Shown here one piece after another: positions 1 to 6,780 of a DNA stretch of 11,658 nt. Numbering within the stretch: the first letter of the stretch is position 1; the number at the start of each line of letters is the position of its first letter. The notes beneath the pieces were generated by a model that saw only the letters and a program-made list of their open reading frames with translations, was not told where the DNA came from and ran no database searches. Both the position numbers and the translations under genes were made by a program. The stretch covers positions 1 through 11,658 of the forward strand of contig CAYMCO010000059.1 in assembly GCA_964388955.1 (NCBI GenBank). Direction: 5' to 3'. The DNA comes from CAYMCO01 sp964388955 (GTDB lineage Bacteria > Chloroflexota > Anaerolineae > Anaerolineales > E44-bin32).

Positions 1-47
1 GAAGAGCATGTGGACGACGGAAGGAGATTCCTCGTCGCCTTTGGCTC

Positions 48-78
48 CTCGGAATGACAGATTGGCTGTCACTCCGAG
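48..78. repeat. inverted repeat (hairpin) in copy A
   Basis: CTCGGAATGACAG at 48-60 faces CTGTCACTCCGAG at 66-78 across a 5-base loop. Of 13 possible pairs 12 match, with one A/C mismatch. Weaker complementarity extends outward to about 24 and 98. Confidence 0.85.
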
Positions 79-170
79 GCCGCAGGCCGAGCAGTCTCCC
101 CTGCGCGATTCACCTGCCACCTGGGAGAGCGAGTGGAGGGATGCAGGAAGATTCCTCGTCGCCTTCGGCT

Positions 171-203
171 CCTCGGAATGACACGCGGGGTGTCACTCCG
201 AGG
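171..203. repeat. inverted repeat (hairpin) in copy B
   Basis: CCTCGGAATGACA at 171-183 faces TGTCACTCCGAGG at 191-203 across a 7-base loop (CGCGGGG). The single mismatch is at the same position as in copy A, but the loop sequence differs. Conserved arms with a changed loop suggest that the stem, rather than the exact sequence, is what is kept. Confidence 0.85.
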
Positions 204-332
204 CCGCAGGCCGGGGAGTCTCCGTGGCGCAATTCACCTGCTTCCTGGAAGAGCATGTGGAAGACGGAAGGAGATCAAGGCGTATATGGCGACGGCCAGG
301 GGGGGATGGATGCCGCGGCCGATCGCGGTGCG

Positions 333-665
333 TCAGACCTCGAAGGCGGCCCGGAAGCGCCCCTGTATCTCTTCGTCCAGATCGGCGGCGAACGCGGCGA
401 ATCGGCGCATCAAATCCGTGGCCAGCGGCGTGAGCTGCGCCCCGCCGCCGCCCGGGCCACCTACCTCGGTCTCCACCAAGCGCCGGCCCAGGCGCGTCTC
501 CATTTCGTGGATCTTTTCCCACGCTCGCCGGTAGGGAACATCCATGGCCTCGGCCGCCGCCGAGATGGAACCCGTCCGCTCGATCTGCTCCAGAAGTTCC
601 ACCCGCCACCTGCTGAGCACGACCTCGCCCTCGATCTCAATCCACAGGTTGAACCGGGGTCGCAT
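333..665 (-). CDS. ModE-type winged-helix DNA-binding protein (DNA-binding domain only)
   Basis: A 110-residue transcriptional regulator resembling the N-terminal, LysR-like winged-helix domain of ModE. The helix-turn-helix lies around TGSISAAAEAMDVPYRRAWE (residues 31-50), followed by the dimer/wing region KIHEMETRLGRRLVE and a glycine-rich wing GGPGGGGA. Full ModE is about 260 residues and carries molybdate-binding (molbindin) domains. These are absent here, so this protein alone is not expected to sense molybdate, and its ligand and targets are unknown. It is translationally coupled to tilS. Two ATG codons follow each other at 668 and 665; AAGGAGG ends 3 bases before the first and 6 before the second, so I prefer 665, which overlaps the tilS stop as TGATG. 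Starting at 668 would add one Met. No molybdate transport or molybdenum-cofactor gene is nearby in the window. Confidence 0.82.
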   Translation of the reverse strand: MRPRFNLWIEIEGEVVLSRWRVELLEQIERTGSISAAAEAMDVPYRRAWEKIHEMETRLGRRLVETEVGGPGGGGAQLTPLATDLMRRFAAFAADLDEEIQGRFRAAFEV

Positions 666-2131
666 CATTCCCCTCCTTCCGGAGCAAGCAGCTCCAGGAT
701 CACGGCCGATCGGCTCGCCTCGTCCAGACGCCCGGCCTCAGCCATGCGCAGGCCCACCACCCAAAGGATGTTTCCCCCACTCAGCAGCAGCGGCCATCTT
801 CGCCTCGCACCGTGCGGGATCTTCTGATCCATGAGGAATTTCGCTACCTTGACGCTCCCCCGCATACCAAAAGGACGGAAGCGGTCTCCGGGCAGCGGCG
901 CGCGCAGGTGCAGGTCTTCGCGGACGGATCCCGACCCCAGCGCGACGCGCGACCGATCAGCGGGGAAGATCAGATCGGCCCAACCGCCGGCCCCGGGCGC
1001 CTCCCGGCGCGATGTCAACCGCCAGCCCCCTCCGATGGAGACCTCTCCGGGCACCGATAGTGGGACCGGGCCTCTCGCCTCCAACTGCGGAAACTCGGGC
1101 CAAGCCAGCACCTGGGCCTCCCGCCGAAGCACCACCCCTCCCGGGATCGCGAGCAGCTCCAGCCCGGCGGGCAGCGTGTGGCGCCCCCCGGTCCCTCCAC
1201 GCAGGATGAACTGCCGGCCGCCCTCGAGGTGATCATAGCTCAGGTCCCGCATATCCGGCTCCATCCCCTTCACGCAGCGGCGCAGCAGGGCCCGCTGCAG
1301 CGCCAAGTCGAGGTCGGCGAACGCATCGACTTTGATCTGCACTGTGCCGTCCGAGCGCATCGAGACCACCTCGGGCCAGTCATCAGCAACAAGGCGCTCT
1401 ACGAGGGATTCGACGGCGGACATGATATCGGCCATTCGAACCAGGTTGGAATTGATGTCTGGATTGAAAGTCCGCAGCTGCGGGAGCAGTTCCAGCCGCA
1501 GACGGTTGCGGGTGAAGGCCGGATCCAGATTGCTGGCGTCCTGAATGGGATCCAGCCCCGCCTGCAAGCAATATGCGCGCGTCGCCCTACGGGTGATGGG
1601 CAGCAGCGGTCGCGCAAGCGTCAATCCGTCGCTGTGGGCAACCCCGACCCACTCCCCCAGGGGTGTCGCCGGCTTCATGCCCCTCAACCCCGCCGGCCCC
1701 GCTCCGCGTAGAAAATGCATCAACACAGTCTCCGCCTGGTCATCGGCTGTGTGGCCGGTGACCATGATGCGGATGCCCTGTTCACGGGCGACATCCGCCA
1801 GAAAACGGTAGCGAAGCAGCCGCGCGGCCTCCTCTACCGAGCCGACCTCTTCCGCGAGCACCGACGCATCCCGCGCCTCGATGGTCACGGTCACCCCGAG
1901 GCGCCGGCAGATCCGGGCAACGCGATGGGCCTCCTCGCCGCTCTCGGGGCGCAGTCGATGATCGAGATGGGCAGCCAGGACCGCGTATCCCATCCGCCGC
2001 AATACGTCGAGCAGGCAGAGGCTGTCGGGACCGCCGGAGAGGGCAACCAGCAACCGGTCCCCCTCGGAGAAAAGCGCATGCTCCCGGACAAAAGCCCCGA
2101 CCCTACCCTGAATCTCGCTCAGAATCTGCAT
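665..2131 (-). CDS. tilS: tRNA(Ile)-lysidine synthetase TilS
   Basis: Cytoplasmic enzyme that uses ATP and lysine to convert C34 of tRNA-Ile(CAU) to lysidine, so that the tRNA reads AUA and is charged with isoleucine. The 488-residue protein has the N-type ATP pyrophosphatase loop SGGPDS at residues 32-37, the GHTADDQAETVLMHFLRG motif, and the segment with ASNLDPAFTRNRLR typical of TilS. The C-terminal part, with PGDRFRPFGMRGSVKVAKFL and WPLLLSGGNILWVVG, matches the TilS C-terminal domain, so this is the long form (B. subtilis-like) rather than a catalytic core only. The start is the ATG at 2131. No Shine-Dalgarno sequence precedes it, and the extended -10 box ends only 9 bases upstream, so the mRNA may be leaderless. 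It is first gene of a leftward operon with the ModE-type gene and divergent from mreB. Confidence 0.97.
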   Translation of the reverse strand: MQILSEIQGRVGAFVREHALFSEGDRLLVALSGGPDSLCLLDVLRRMGYAVLAAHLDHRLRPESGEEAHRVARICRRLGVTVTIEARDASVLAEEVGSVEEAARLLRYRFLADVAREQGIRIMVTGHTADDQAETVLMHFLRGAGPAGLRGMKPATPLGEWVGVAHSDGLTLARPLLPITRRATRAYCLQAGLDPIQDASNLDPAFTRNRLRLELLPQLRTFNPDINSNLVRMADIMSAVESLVERLVADDWPEVVSMRSDGTVQIKVDAFADLDLALQRALLRRCVKGMEPDMRDLSYDHLEGGRQFILRGGTGGRHTLPAGLELLAIPGGVVLRREAQVLAWPEFPQLEARGPVPLSVPGEVSIGGGWRLTSRREAPGAGGWADLIFPADRSRVALGSGSVREDLHLRAPLPGDRFRPFGMRGSVKVAKFLMDQKIPHGARRRWPLLLSGGNILWVVGLRMAEAGRLDEASRSAVILELLAPEGGE

Positions 2132-2140
2132 CCCACGCGC

Positions 2141-2149
2141 ATTATAGCA
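2141..2149 (-). promoter_or_regulatory. extended -10 promoter for tilS
   Basis: The minus strand reads TGCTATAAT, a perfect extended -10 (TGn + TATAAT). There is no good -35 at 17 bp: TTGACC lies only 11 bp upstream and a TTGACA lies 32 bp upstream. Transcription would begin around 2131-2135, at or within a few bases of the tilS ATG. Confidence 0.65.
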
Positions 2150-2215
2150 TCGCGCCGGGTCAACGGATACATCATTATTGTCAAGAATTGGCCGGTATGC
2201 CCAAAAGGGGCGCTA

Positions 2216-2224
2216 TGATATAAT
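2216..2224 (+). promoter_or_regulatory. extended -10 promoter for mreB operon
   Basis: TGATATAAT is a perfect extended -10 with no convincing -35 at 17 bp (TATGCC). A TTGTCA at 2178-2183 is 35 bp away, too far to pair with it. The start site would be near 2231, giving a leader of roughly 34 bases before the TTG start of mreB. Confidence 0.65.
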
Positions 2225-2264
2225 CGCGGTTTGGCTGCGAACGCCCCCAGAGAGGAATTCCGAA

Positions 2265-3323
2265 TTGGCTTTCAACCCGCTCAGCTGGCTGCTCGGCCTC
2301 TTCTCCTTGGACGTCGGCATCGATTTGGGAACCGCCAACACCCTGGTCAACGTCCGTGGCAAGGGAATCGTGATCAACGAGCCCTCCTGGGTGGCGATCG
2401 AGAAGCGCACGAAGCGCCCCCTCGCCATCGGCGCCGCAGCCAAGGAGATGGTGGGGCGGACGCCCGCCAACGTGGTCGCCATCCGGCCGCTCCGGGACGG
2501 GGTGATTTCCGAGTTTGAGATCACCGAGGCCATGCTGGAGTACTTCATCGGCAAAGCGCACGAGGACAGCATCGTGCCGGTCCCCCGGCCGCGGGTCGTA
2601 GTGGGCATCCCGAGCGGCGCCACGCAGGTGGAGAAACGGGCCGTGTATGACGCCGCCCTCTCGGCCGGGGCGCGGGTGGCCTATCTCATCGAGGAACCGG
2701 TGGCCGCCGCGCTCGGCGCGGGCCTGCCCGTGGGTGAGGTGCGCGGATCACTGGTGATCGATATCGGCGGGGGGACTACGGAGCTGGCCGTCTTCTCCAT
2801 GGGCGGCATCGTGGTTTCACGATCGCTGCGGGTGGCGGGAGACGAGATGGATCAGGATATCATCAGCTATGTGCGCAACAAGTACAATCTCCTGATCGGA
2901 GAGCGCATGGCCGAGATGGTCAAGATCAACCTCGGCTCGGCATATCCGCTTCGCGAGGAGAAGACCATGGTCGTGCGCGGCCGGAACCTGGTGAGCGGGC
3001 TGCCGGACGCCGTGGAGGTATCCTCCGTGGAGATGCGTGAGGCGCTGTCCAACTCGGTGCGCATCATCGTCGAGATCGCCAAGGACGCCATCGATGAAAC
3101 GCCCCCCGAGCTGGTGGCGGATCTCATGGAAACGGGAATCTGCCTGGCCGGAGGCGGCGGCCAATTGCAGGGGCTGGCGGAGCGGCTGACGAATGAAATC
3201 AAGATCCGCGCCTGGGTGGCGGAGGATGCCATGACGTGTGTCGCCAGGGGCGCCGGGATGATCCTGGAGGACCTGGATCGCAACAGCCGCTATCTCGCCC
3301 CACTCGACCGGAGAGCCCCCTGA
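2265..3323 (+). CDS. mreB: rod shape-determining protein MreB (bacterial actin)
   Basis: Actin-fold ATPase that forms membrane-bound filaments directing lateral wall synthesis by the elongasome. From the TTG at 2265 the protein is 352 residues, the normal MreB length. Nucleotide-binding motifs are all present: phosphate-1 DVGIDLGTANT at residues 16-26, phosphate-2 DIGGGTTE from D166, and the adenosine motif LAGGGG at 294-299. The hydrophobic N-terminus (NPLSWLLGLF) could serve as the membrane anchor. The start is chosen because AGAGG at 2251-2255 is 9 bases upstream, the likely transcription start near 2231 lies before it, and homologues begin just ahead of the phosphate-1 motif. A longer in-frame reading from 2178 would span the promoter and is unlikely. 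First gene of the mreBCD-mrdA series; mreC begins 40 bases after its stop. Confidence 0.97.
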   Translation: MAFNPLSWLLGLFSLDVGIDLGTANTLVNVRGKGIVINEPSWVAIEKRTKRPLAIGAAAKEMVGRTPANVVAIRPLRDGVISEFEITEAMLEYFIGKAHEDSIVPVPRPRVVVGIPSGATQVEKRAVYDAALSAGARVAYLIEEPVAAALGAGLPVGEVRGSLVIDIGGGTTELAVFSMGGIVVSRSLRVAGDEMDQDIISYVRNKYNLLIGERMAEMVKINLGSAYPLREEKTMVVRGRNLVSGLPDAVEVSSVEMREALSNSVRIIVEIAKDAIDETPPELVADLMETGICLAGGGGQLQGLAERLTNEIKIRAWVAEDAMTCVARGAGMILEDLDRNSRYLAPLDRRAP

Positions 3324-3363
3324 CCCCGATGATCCCACCGATATGCCAACCCGCTGAATCGCG

Positions 3364-4197
3364 ATGACCCGGCGACCCTCACGCGGCATTCTGGCGGTGG
3401 TCCTGGTCTTGACCGCGGCGGGGATACTGGCCTTGAACCAGGCAGGGTTCCTCACCTCAGCTCAGAGCCTGGTCCTGCGTCCGGTTGGAGAGATTCAGAC
3501 GTGGCTTTCCACGCGTTTCACGGTGATCCGCGAGCTTGTCTCCGCGCCGCGCGACGCCGCCACGCTGAGGGCGCAGATCGCCGAGCTTCAAGCCGAAAAC
3601 GCGCGCCTGCAGCAAGAGTTGATCGCCCTGCGGGAGCAAACCGCAGAGCTGGAGAAGCTTTCAGCCCTGGTCGATTTTGCCCGTGCCCAGCCCGAGAACC
3701 GGTATCTGGCCGCCTCCGTCATCGGGCGCGATGTCAGCCCGTTCCTGCGCTGGATCATCATCAGCGCGGGCTCCGATGACGGCGTGGTCCGAGGGATGCC
3801 CGTGGTCACCGACCAGGGGCTCGTCGGCCGAGTGGTGGATGTCTTCGCCACGGTCTCTCGCGTGCAATTGATCACCGATCCGGAGGCGGCAGTGAATGTG
3901 CAGCTCCAGGCGTCTCGAGCCGAGGGAGTATTGGCGCCGCAGGCGAACGGCGAACTGCACATCGAACTCCTGGAGCAGGCCGCCGAAGTGAACGAGGGTG
4001 ATCTGGTACTGACCTCCGGGCTGGGGGGCAGCTACCCGAGCGACATATCTGTGGGACAGATCATCAGCGTCCGCAAACGGGATTTCGAACTCTTCCAGGA
4101 AGCGGTGATTTCGCCGGCGGTGGACTTCGACCAATTGGAAGTGGTGCTGGTCATCACGAGTTTCCGCCCGCTTCCACTCGAAGAGCTCGCCCCCTAG
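3364..4197 (+). CDS. mreC: rod shape-determining protein MreC
   Basis: Bitopic membrane protein of the elongasome that links MreB and MreD to PBP2 on the outer face and promotes the active PBP2 state. The 277 residues show a basic start (MTRRPSR), one membrane anchor at about residues 8-25, a coiled coil at about 62-98 (repeated AEL/ENARLQQEL/LEKL heptads), then the beta-barrel MreC domain with VIGRDVSPFLRWIIISAG and DDGVVRGMPVVTDQGLVGRV. An in-frame TGA at 3355 excludes any start upstream of 3364. No clear Shine-Dalgarno sequence is visible. mreD starts 8 bases after the stop, so the two are probably co-translated. Confidence 0.96.
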   Translation: MTRRPSRGILAVVLVLTAAGILALNQAGFLTSAQSLVLRPVGEIQTWLSTRFTVIRELVSAPRDAATLRAQIAELQAENARLQQELIALREQTAELEKLSALVDFARAQPENRYLAASVIGRDVSPFLRWIIISAGSDDGVVRGMPVVTDQGLVGRVVDVFATVSRVQLITDPEAAVNVQLQASRAEGVLAPQANGELHIELLEQAAEVNEGDLVLTSGLGGSYPSDISVGQIISVRKRDFELFQEAVISPAVDFDQLEVVLVITSFRPLPLEELAP

Positions 4198-4205
4198 GGA
4201 TCTGC

Positions 4206-4706
4206 ATGGCGTACATTGTCGGAGTGCCGCTGCTCCTCTTGTTGGCCATTTTGCAGTCGAGCGTGCTTTCCTACATAGGTTTGCTGGAAGGGCGCCCGGA
4301 TCTGGTCCTACTCGCCATCGTGGCGTGGGCCGTGACCGGGCGGTCCGGTGAGGCCATGATCCTTGGGCTGATCGGGGGACTCATGCTGGATCTGCTCTCC
4401 GGGGTGCCGCTGGGCGCCACATCGCTGATCCTCGTCTTGATCGCCTTTCTGGTGTCCCTCTTCGAGGTCCGTTTCTGGGAGGCCCATTTGCTCATGCCGT
4501 TGGCCGTCACGCTGGTGGCTTCATTTCTGTACCACTTCCTGACTCTCGGTATAATCTGGCTGATGGGTAGAACGGTTGACGTCTCGATTATGTTAAGGCA
4601 GGTGATCCTCCCGAGCGCCTTCTTGAATCTGGTGCTCGCGCTGCCTGCCGCACAAGGCGCGCAGGCGCTGCGCGAGAGCCTGTTCCCACCCGAGGTGAGC
4701 ATCTGA
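4206..4706 (+). CDS. mreD: rod shape-determining protein MreD
   Basis: Integral inner-membrane partner of MreC in the elongasome. The 166-residue protein is hydrophobic throughout, with about five membrane segments: near residues 3-22, 30-46, 50-70, 72-88 and 97-120, followed by a last hydrophobic stretch near 135-152. Assignment rests on length, hydrophobic pattern, the family-typical GRPDLVLLAIVAWA and GLIGGLMLDLLSG stretches, and position between mreC and mrdA. Its stop overlaps the mrdA start as TGATG at 4704-4708. MreD sequences diverge quickly, so context carries much of the weight. Confidence 0.92.
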   Translation: MAYIVGVPLLLLLAILQSSVLSYIGLLEGRPDLVLLAIVAWAVTGRSGEAMILGLIGGLMLDLLSGVPLGATSLILVLIAFLVSLFEVRFWEAHLLMPLAVTLVASFLYHFLTLGIIWLMGRTVDVSIMLRQVILPSAFLNLVLALPAAQGAQALRESLFPPEVSI

Positions 4707-6730
4707 TGGCGGATCGGACCCAGGAGCCGCCCATCCAGAATTGGCGGGTCTGGCTGACCTACGGCGCCATGGTGATTTTGCTGGCGCTGTTCATCGGGCG
4801 GCTGTACCAATTCCAGATCCTCGATGCGGGCGAATATCGGGCGCTGGCGGATCAAAACCGGTTCCAAACTGTGAATGTCCCCGCGCCGCGCGGCGTGATG
4901 TACGACCGCAACGGCTTCCTGCTGGTGAGAAACATCCCCGCCTTCAACGTCTACATCACGCCGGCGTTCCTGCCGGACAGCCCGGCGGAGAAAGAGGCCA
5001 TTTACAGGGACATCTCCGACCTCACGGGAGTCCCCATCGATCAGGAGGGCCCCGCCGCCGCGCCATGCGTTCCGGGCCGGGGCATCCGCCAACTGGTGCT
5101 CGAAGGGGAGACCAACCGGCCTTTCGATCCCTGGCCGGTGGCATGCGATATCGGCGAGGAACCCGCCCGCATTCTCCGCGAGTGGCAGGTGGATATGCCC
5201 GGGGTGAGCGTGGAGGCGGTCCCGGTGCGCGATTACACCACGGGCTCTCTCACCGCCAGCGTGATCGGATATCTGGGTCCGATCCCGGCCGCATTGGAGG
5301 AAGAATACCGGTCGCGCGGCTTCGATATCAGCCGGGACAAGATCGGCTACGCCGGCCTGGAGGCCTGGTATCAGGACATCCTGGCGGGCCAGAACGGCCA
5401 GGTCCAGGTGGAGATCGATGTGGCCGGGCAGCGGGTGCGGGAGTACGGGACCGTCATCCACCCGGAGCCGGGGAACAACCTGCGGCTGACCATCGACACC
5501 CGGTTGCAGGCCGCCGCGGAGACGGCGCTCCGAAACCGGATGCAGTATATCAACCGCCTGGCTGGAGAGGAGCGAACCCCCATCGGGGTGGTGATCGCCA
5601 TAAATCCGCAGAACGGCGAGATCCTGGCCATGGTGTCCCTGCCGAGCTACGAGAATAATCGATTCGCGCGCTTCATCCCCATCGACTACTACGAGCAGCT
5701 CGAGGCCGACGAGCGCGGAAAGCCGCTCATCAACCACGCCGTCTCCCTGATCGCCCCGCCCGGATCCACGTTCAAGCTGGCCACCGCACTGGGAATCCTG
5801 AATGAAGGGGTGATCACACCCAACCGCACCCTGTTCGATCCCGGCAAGATCACCATCGTCAATCAATACTTCCCCAACGACCCCGGCAAGGCGAAGGAGT
5901 TCGTCTGCTGGAAGCCGGAAGGGCACGGCGATGTCGATTTTCTGACTGCGATCGCCCAATCCTGCAACATCTATTTCTACAAGGTGGGTGGAGGCTTCGA
6001 GGATCAAATCCCCGGGGATGGGCTGGGCGTCGAGCGGATCGGCCAGTATGCCCGCGCCCTTGGATACGGGAGCCCGCTCGGGATCGACCTGCCGGGTGAA
6101 GCGGGCGGATTGATCCCCGACCCGGACTGGAAGCGCATCAACCTGGGCGAGAATTGGTCCACCGGAGACACCTACAACGCCACCACCGGCCAGGGATACG
6201 TGCTCGCCACGCCGCTTCAGGTGTTGAACGCGATCTCGACCATCGCCAACGGCGGGCGGGTGATGCAGCCCCATTTGCTCAAAGATGTGCTCGATGGCGA
6301 GGGCAACGTAGTCGAACGCATCGAACCCACGGTGCGGTGGGATCTCACGGATGGGGAGATCACGGCCGAGAACGATCTCAATATCGACCAATGGGTAGTG
6401 GATCTGACGCGCGAGGGCTTGCACCTGGTGACCGTGGAGGGCACGGCCGCGGGGTATGCGGACCTGGAGAACATCTCGTCCGGCGGCAAGACGGGGACGG
6501 GCGAGTTCTGCGACGAGGTAGCCCAGGATAAGAACCTCTGCCGGCCCGGGAACTGGCCGACTCATTCCTGGTATGCCGGTTTTGCACCGTATGAGAATCC
6601 GGAGATCGCCGTTGTGGCGTTCTTGTACTGGGGCGGAGAGGGGGCGGTCACTTCCGGCCCGGTGGTGCGTGAGGTGATGGAAGTCTATTTCCAATTGAAG
6701 GCTCAGGAGGCGGAGCGCCAGCCCCAGTGA
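4706..6730 (+). CDS. mrdA: penicillin-binding protein 2 (elongasome transpeptidase)
   Basis: Class B PBP that cross-links new glycan strands during lateral growth, working with RodA. The 674 residues comprise a short cytoplasmic tail, one membrane anchor at about 16-34, a pedestal/dimerisation domain starting with PRGVMYDRNGFLL, and the transpeptidase domain. Catalytic motifs are intact: SxxK as STFK with S354 and K357, SxN as SCN at 419-421, and KTG at 595-597. It is about 40 residues longer than E. coli PBP2 (633). The extra length may include C121-C147 in the pedestal and C602-C612 just after KTG; all six cysteines lie on the outer side. GAGGTGAG, ending 6 bases before the ATG, is a good ribosome site, and the start overlaps the mreD stop. 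Calling it PBP2 rather than the division enzyme FtsI rests mainly on its mreBCD and rodA neighbours. Confidence 0.95.
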   Translation: MADRTQEPPIQNWRVWLTYGAMVILLALFIGRLYQFQILDAGEYRALADQNRFQTVNVPAPRGVMYDRNGFLLVRNIPAFNVYITPAFLPDSPAEKEAIYRDISDLTGVPIDQEGPAAAPCVPGRGIRQLVLEGETNRPFDPWPVACDIGEEPARILREWQVDMPGVSVEAVPVRDYTTGSLTASVIGYLGPIPAALEEEYRSRGFDISRDKIGYAGLEAWYQDILAGQNGQVQVEIDVAGQRVREYGTVIHPEPGNNLRLTIDTRLQAAAETALRNRMQYINRLAGEERTPIGVVIAINPQNGEILAMVSLPSYENNRFARFIPIDYYEQLEADERGKPLINHAVSLIAPPGSTFKLATALGILNEGVITPNRTLFDPGKITIVNQYFPNDPGKAKEFVCWKPEGHGDVDFLTAIAQSCNIYFYKVGGGFEDQIPGDGLGVERIGQYARALGYGSPLGIDLPGEAGGLIPDPDWKRINLGENWSTGDTYNATTGQGYVLATPLQVLNAISTIANGGRVMQPHLLKDVLDGEGNVVERIEPTVRWDLTDGEITAENDLNIDQWVVDLTREGLHLVTVEGTAAGYADLENISSGGKTGTGEFCDEVAQDKNLCRPGNWPTHSWYAGFAPYENPEIAVVAFLYWGGEGAVTSGPVVREVMEVYFQLKAQEAERQPQ

Positions 6731-6735
6731 GTGGC

Positions 6736-6772
6736 CCCGCTGCGCTCGAGATGCTACAATTTCCCCAGCGGG
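6736..6772. repeat. inverted repeat flanking the minC -10 box
   Basis: CCCGCTG at 6736-6742 and CAGCGGG at 6766-6772 are perfect 7-base inverted copies, 23 bases apart, bracketing the -10 box. They could be a regulator half-site pair or a stem in read-through mRNA; a chance occurrence is also plausible in GC-rich DNA. Confidence 0.4.
6752..6760 (+). promoter_or_regulatory. extended -10 promoter for minCDE-rodA
   Basis: TGCTACAAT is an extended -10 (TGn + TACAAT) in the 50-base gap between mrdA and minC. No -35 is evident. The start site would be near 6767, about 14 bases before the minC ATG. It could give the min genes expression independent of the mre transcript. Confidence 0.5.
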
Positions 6773-6780
6773 ACAGCAGA

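Larger units (their letters stand above)
1..275. repeat. ~124-bp tandem repeat, 2.2 copies, each full copy with a long palindrome
   Basis: Copy A spans 1-124, copy B 125-247 and a truncated copy C 248-275. The phase is fixed by AGATTCCTCGTCGCC at 25 and again at 149. Copy C matches the first 28 bases of copy A with one mismatch and then stops. Each full copy contains an imperfect palindrome whose core is CTCGGAATGACA, a short loop, then TGTCACTCCGAG. The outer arms continue as GATTCCTCGTCGCC on the left and a diverged GGCCG..AGTCTC on the right. Read on the minus strand this is the TGTCATTCCGAGGAG...GAGGAATC type of interspersed repeat that I recall from many environmental bacterial genomes; that recollection is not verified here. 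No gene is supported in 1-332, and short reading frames here are by-products of the repeat. The block lies downstream of the leftward tilS operon and could act as a 3' end structure, which is inference. Confidence 0.85.

Noticed and set aside
1..275. CRISPR array
   Set aside because: The units are 124 bp, contiguous and contain palindromes; there are no short repeats with unique spacers and no cas genes.
312..329. Small stem (CCGCG/CGCGG) after the ModE-type gene as an intrinsic terminator
   Set aside because: The stem is only five or six pairs and is followed on the minus strand by a C-run rather than a U-run.
54..827. 257-residue plus-strand frame across the repeats and the regulator/tilS ends
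   Set aside because: It runs through the tandem palindromes and then antisense to two good genes; its sequence is repeat-derived and Pro/Arg/Ser-rich.
2178..2264. 29-residue N-terminal extension of MreB from an upstream TTG
   Set aside because: It would have to be translated across the mreB -10 box, and the extra residues do not resemble MreB.
4551..4556. TATAAT inside mreD as an internal promoter for mrdA
   Set aside because: There is no TGn extension and no -35 at 17 bp, and the bases are needed for coding; a chance match is likely.
4271..6694. 807-residue open frame on the minus strand, opposite mreD and mrdA
   Set aside because: It lies antisense to two clearly recognised genes, has low-complexity Arg/His/Gly/Asp composition and no recognisable domain. 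Long antisense frames are expected in GC-rich coding DNA.
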